A stretch of DNA of 64,000 nt from Akkermansiaceae bacterium (GTDB lineage: Bacteria; Verrucomicrobiota; Verrucomicrobiia; Verrucomicrobiales; Akkermansiaceae). Where the stretch lies: the NCBI GenBank assembly GCA_015061985.1, contig SUVN01000005.1, positions 43,163-107,162 of the forward strand, in the 5' to 3' direction. The position numbers and the translations under genes were made by a program. Positions 61,285-64,000 of this stretch are shown one piece after another (the stretch's first letter is position 1; every line of letters starts with the position of its first letter). Under the pieces are notes generated by a model that searched no databases, was not told the origin of the DNA, and saw only the letters and a program-made list of their open reading frames with translations.

Positions 61285-61974
61285 ATGAAGATACGTAAGT
61301 ATTTATCGACGCTTTCATTTGCATTCTCGGGGCTGTTGCTTGCGCCGCTGTCAGCGCAGGACACTTCCGGGGAGGTGGATACGTTTGAAGAACCAACGGA
61401 AACCACAGCTGATGAGTCTGCGGACGATGCGGATGAAGACTCGGAAAAGAAGAGCAAAAAGAAAAAGAAGAAAAAGAGCAAGAAAAGCAGCAAGTCTAAA
61501 AAGGACAGCAAGGAAGCTGCTGACGAGAAGGCAGAAAAGAAAGCTTCCGATGAAAGTGCTGTTGTGGAAGCTTTCGGGAAGTTCAAGAATGTTGGCGGCA
61601 AGCTGAACAAAAAGGCCGATTTTTTCATTTATCTGGTGACCTCCAGTACGTGCGTTCATTGCCAGCGCTGTATGCCTGTGGCCATCGAGCAGTACAAAAA
61701 GATGAAGGCTCGCAAAGTGGAGCTGATTATTATTGATGCCGATACTACAGAAGAGGCTGCCAAGAAATACCTCAAGTCATACAAGCTGAAGAATCCTTGC
61801 ATCATGTTCTCGGAATTGCAGGCTACTAACTTCCAGGGCTTGCCCGGTTGTGGGATGCCGTTGCCTCCCTCTATCTCCGTGGTGAGTAAGGACGGCAATA
61901 TGATTAAGAATGTGGTAGGAGCTACTCAAGTGATAGAGACACTCAACGATTGGAGAAATCTCTGCTCGAAGTAA
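61285..61974 (+). CDS. Exported thioredoxin-fold protein with Lys-rich spacer and CxxCxxC
   Basis: A 229-residue protein. The signal peptide MKIRKYLSTLSFAFSGLLLAPLSA is followed by an acidic stretch (residues about 27-53). A Lys/Ser low-complexity run, about 40 residues (KKSKKKKKKKSKKSSKSKKD), comes next. The C-terminal thioredoxin-like domain has VTSSTCVHCQRCMPVAIEQY, giving the active CVHC plus a third Cys. The charged spacer may bind polyanions such as LPS, DNA or mucin, or just act as a tether. Redox role is inferred from the fold. Confidence 0.78.
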   Translation: MKIRKYLSTLSFAFSGLLLAPLSAQDTSGEVDTFEEPTETTADESADDADEDSEKKSKKKKKKKSKKSSKSKKDSKEAADEKAEKKASDESAVVEAFGKFKNVGGKLNKKADFFIYLVTSSTCVHCQRCMPVAIEQYKKMKARKVELIIIDADTTEEAAKKYLKSYKLKNPCIMFSELQATNFQGLPGCGMPLPPSISVVSKDGNMIKNVVGATQVIETLNDWRNLCSK

Positions 61975-61997
61975 CATTTTCATTATCCCATCATAAC

Positions 61998-62037
61998 AAA
62001 TCGCCCCGCTTGCCATTGTCTGCGAGCGGGGCGATTT
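61998..62037. terminator. Convergent terminator
   Basis: AAATCGCCCCGCT and AGCGGGGCGATTT form a perfect 13-bp stem with TTTGTT on the plus side and an A/T-rich flank on minus. It separates the thioredoxin-like gene from the small minus-strand gene. Confidence 0.88.
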
Positions 62038-62063
62038 GTTGAGGTAAGAGACCGGGAATGCTT

Positions 62064-62315
62064 TTACTCATCTCCCTGTTTCCCCTTGCCGAAAAGCTTG
62101 CCGATGCGTGAAAAAGAGAAACTCTTGCCAATGCGGAAGCCGCCGATGCTCTTGTTGAGGCGCACGCCGCTTTTGCTCACCGTTGCTCGTCCGGTAGTGG
62201 AAGAACCAAAGCTCAGGGTGATGCCGGAAGCACTCAGATTGATGTAAAGAATACCCGGAATGATGGGGATTCTCGTGTAGGCCGGGGAGCGGCGGTAGCG
62301 TCGTCTGCTTGTCAT
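62064..62315 (-). CDS. Small DUF4236-like protein
   Basis: An 83-residue basic protein. The segment ILYINLSASGITLSFGSSTTGRATVSKSGVRLNKSIGGFRIG resembles DUF4236, with the usual LNxSxSGxxxSxG pattern. The start is ATG 62315 (MTSRRRYRRSPAY), 6 nt after the -10 TATACT; the ORF-track start two residues earlier is GTG. The other reading frame at 62068-62340 is a shadow. Function of DUF4236 is unknown. Confidence 0.7.
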   Translation of the reverse strand: MTSRRRYRRSPAYTRIPIIPGILYINLSASGITLSFGSSTTGRATVSKSGVRLNKSIGGFRIGKSFSFSRIGKLFGKGKQGDE

Positions 62316-62321
62316 GCTCAC

Positions 62322-62350
62322 AGTATAGAGGTTGAGTCACAGAGAGTCAA
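62322..62350 (-). promoter_or_regulatory. Leaderless promoter of the DUF4236-like gene
   Basis: Minus strand TTGACT, 17 bp, TATACT, 6 nt, ATG 62315. This supports the short gene as real. Confidence 0.7.
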
Positions 62351-62456
62351 GTAAGAATGCCGATTAGGCGTTAATTGAAAAAAATATCGGATGATGTCGC
62401 GGAGAGCGGCAATTTAGCTTGACTTTTGAGATGAGTTCATGCACTCTCTCGGAGCG

Positions 62457-63683
62457 ATGAACACAGTACTCATTATCGGTGCAGGTGGTGTGGGCCATGT
62501 GGTGGCTCACAAGTGTGCTCAGATGAAGGATGTTTACAAAAACATCCATCTTGCTTCGCGCACCAAGAGCAAGTGCGATGCCATTGCGGCAGACGTGCTT
62601 GCCCGCGAGGGTGTGACGATTACCACGCACGCCGTGGATGCCGATGACGTGGCGGCTACGGTGGTGCTGCTGCGCGAGATTAAGCCTGATCTGGTGCTCA
62701 ATGTGGCGCTGCCCTATCAGGATCTTCCCCTCATGGATGCCTGTCTGGAAGCCGGTTGCCACTACATGGACACGGCCAACTATGAGCCCCGCGATGTGGC
62801 GAAGTTTGAGTACAGCTGGCAGTGGGCATATCAGGAGCGCTTCCGTGAAGCCGGGCTGTATGCTCTGCTGGGTTCCGGCTTTGACCCGGGTGTGACCAAT
62901 GTGTACACTGCCTGGGCACTCAAGCACCATTTCGATGAAATTGAGTACTTGGATATCATCGATGTGAACGGCGGCGACCATGGCCAGGCCTTTGCCACCA
63001 ACTTCAACCCGGAAATCAACATCCGCGAGGTGACAGCCCCCTGCCGCCACTGGGAAAATGGCGATTTTCAGGAAACCGGAGCCATGAGCAAACACCAGGC
63101 CTTCACCTGCCCGGATGGCGTGGGTACCTATGAGATTTACCGCATGTATCACGAGGAGATGGAATCCCTCGTGAAACATATCCCCACCATCAAGCGCGCC
63201 CAGTTCTGGATGAGCTTCTCCCCGAACTATATCAACCACCTGACGGTGCTCAAGAATGTGGGCATGACCCGCATTGACCCCGTCGTGTACAACGGTGTGG
63301 AGATTGTTCCGCTGCAGTTCCTCAAGGCCGTGCTGCCTGACCCCGGTGATTTGGGCAAGACCACTCACGGTCGCACCTGCATCGGCTGCGTGATTCAGGG
63401 CAAGAAGGACGGCCGGTACAAGGCCATCTACGTGTACAACATCTGTGATCATGAGGAATGCTTCCGCGAGGTTGGTTCTCAGGCTATTTCTTATACCACA
63501 GGCGTTCCAGCAGCCATCGGCGGTAGTATGATTCTTTCCGGCATTTGGAGTGGTAAAGGTGTGTTCAACATGGAGCAAAATGACCCTGACCCCTTCATGG
63601 ATGCGCTCAATCAATACGGACTCCCCTGGAACTGCATCGAGCTCAGCCGAGAGCAGGCTGAAAACCTCACCGTGGTCAACTGA
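62457..63683 (+). CDS. Carboxynorspermidine/carboxyspermidine synthase (saccharopine dehydrogenase family)
   Basis: A 408-residue NAD(P)H enzyme. The Rossmann motif is VLIIGAGGVGHVVAHKCAQ, followed by LASRTKSKCDAIA and YMDTANYEP, then LLGSGFDPGVTNVYTAWA, the family's substrate region. It makes carboxy(nor)spermidine from aspartate semialdehyde and a diamine, the alternative polyamine route used by gut Bacteroidetes, Vibrio and relatives. The decarboxylase partner nspC is not in the window. Start ATG 62457 was chosen; TTGACT at 62419 may be its -35, but the -10 is poor. Confidence 0.92.
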   Translation: MNTVLIIGAGGVGHVVAHKCAQMKDVYKNIHLASRTKSKCDAIAADVLAREGVTITTHAVDADDVAATVVLLREIKPDLVLNVALPYQDLPLMDACLEAGCHYMDTANYEPRDVAKFEYSWQWAYQERFREAGLYALLGSGFDPGVTNVYTAWALKHHFDEIEYLDIIDVNGGDHGQAFATNFNPEINIREVTAPCRHWENGDFQETGAMSKHQAFTCPDGVGTYEIYRMYHEEMESLVKHIPTIKRAQFWMSFSPNYINHLTVLKNVGMTRIDPVVYNGVEIVPLQFLKAVLPDPGDLGKTTHGRTCIGCVIQGKKDGRYKAIYVYNICDHEECFREVGSQAISYTTGVPAAIGGSMILSGIWSGKGVFNMEQNDPDPFMDALNQYGLPWNCIELSREQAENLTVVN

Positions 63684-63708
63684 TTGCCAGTTCCTGTCTA
63701 GCAAAATC

Positions 63709-63742
63709 ATCGATTTCCGCGCACATTGCGTTGGAAATCGAT
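63709..63742 (+). terminator. Terminator of the carboxynorspermidine synthase gene
   Basis: ATCGATTTCC and GGAAATCGAT pair around a 14-nt loop, followed by TTGTTT. Confidence 0.8.
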
Positions 63743-63772
63743 TTGTTTATAGTGCTATTGAGAGAAGCGTAT

Positions 63773-63826
63773 TGCCTCAAAATAAAATCGAACCCAAGGG
63801 GGTGGATGCCTCAAAATTAATCGAAC
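63773..63826. repeat. Imperfect direct repeats, possible mobile-element end
   Basis: TGCCTCAAAATAAAATCGAA (63773-63792, followed by C) and TGCCTCAAAATTAATCGAAC (63807-63826) repeat at a 34-bp interval. Tandem terminal repeats starting with TG occur at IS21-family ends. No transposase is visible before the window ends. Confidence 0.55.
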
Positions 63827-63876
63827 TCTAGGATACACAGTTTTTAGAACTATTCAAGCCCAAAGTTACCTTGGTG

Positions 63877-63927
63877 CCCAACACCCTAGCCGGGTGGGTT
63901 TGGGAGGGGCGGCAATGAGCCCCTCCC
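63877..63927. other. Two adjacent GC-rich hairpins near the right edge
   Basis: CCCAACACCC pairs with GGGT/TTTGGG, then GGGAGGGGC pairs with GCCCCTCCC (63902-63910 and 63919-63927). They sit in a non-coding stretch after the direct repeats. An ATG at 63953 (MAISLEYCVISF...) opens a frame that runs off the edge; it is too short to judge. Confidence 0.5.
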
Positions 63928-64000
63928 TTACTGCTCCCGCTGGGTTAATAGCATGGCTATTTCTTTAGAGTATTGCGTTATTTCTTTCTGTATTATCCAA

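Noticed and set aside
62364-63710. 448-aa ORF opposite carboxynorspermidine synthase
   Set aside because: Antisense shadow; the plus-strand gene has clear Rossmann and family motifs.

Overview
The window looks like a chromosomal segment of a Verrucomicrobiota bacterium, most likely an Akkermansia-like member of the Akkermansiaceae. The reasons are a GH109-type protein, a metzincin-like secreted protease, a tryptophanase-family enzyme, a fused MurC-MurB, carboxynorspermidine synthase, and the general absence of Shine-Dalgarno sequences. This placement is inference; there is no 16S gene here. Coding density is high, most genes are housekeeping, and no CRISPR array, prophage or complete insertion sequence was seen.

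Layout. 1-4139 holds most of a secreted alpha-2-macroglobulin-like protein (minus strand, C-terminus outside the window). 4.2-8.6 kb carries a GH109-like oxidoreductase/glycosidase, a Sel1-repeat protein, a metzincin-like protease and a 3D-domain wall protein. 8.7-13 kb is a short division and cell-wall cluster (murC-murB fusion, ddl, ftsQ). 13-15.6 kb has an MFS transporter and an AT-rich membrane acyltransferase. 15.7-25.3 kb holds rplY/ctc, a secreted unknown, gatB, a UmuC-like polymerase, a metallo-beta-lactamase-fold protein, an ECF sigma factor, a thioredoxin-like protein, an AAA ATPase and dnaA, with a plausible oriC upstream of dnaA (25340-25727). 25.7-33.1 kb is a six-gene minus-strand run: a GTPase and a GAP1-N2 membrane protein (a conflict-type NTPase pair), a calcineurin-like phosphodiesterase, a phosphopantetheinyl transferase, a CPBP protease and ThiL. 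33.2-37.1 kb has panC with an orphan LolD-like ATPase, then a bamD/lptE-like/rsmI operon. 37.4-38.8 kb is an AT-rich second acyltransferase cassette bracketed by two identical terminator hairpins. 38.8-48.1 kb has a phosphohexomutase, tryptophanase, a tri-haem peroxidase, a YycJ-like hydrolase, a secreted possible clan-CD peptidase and lysS. Then come tRNA-Arg(CCG), gapA, a tonB-exbB-exbD operon, a ROK-like kinase, a membrane Ser/Thr kinase and argG. 57.3-61.2 kb is an AT-rich surface-polysaccharide block (two glycosyltransferases and a CDP-glycerol-transferase-like enzyme). The right end has a secreted thioredoxin-like protein, a small DUF4236-like protein, carboxynorspermidine synthase, and a gene-poor tail with direct repeats that may be the edge of a mobile element.

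Two observations stand out. (1) About sixteen genes have a good sigma70-type promoter whose -10 hexamer ends only 6-9 nt before the start codon, so their mRNAs are predicted to be leaderless or nearly so; this also corrects many starts in the ORF track. (2) The two unlinked acyltransferase genes share an unusual promoter in which CATCGCATT sits between -35 and -10, with a second, inverted or palindromic copy about 125-135 bp upstream, suggesting a common regulator or a recombination switch. The GTPase/GAP1-N2/phosphodiesterase unit is the best candidate for a poorly described system.
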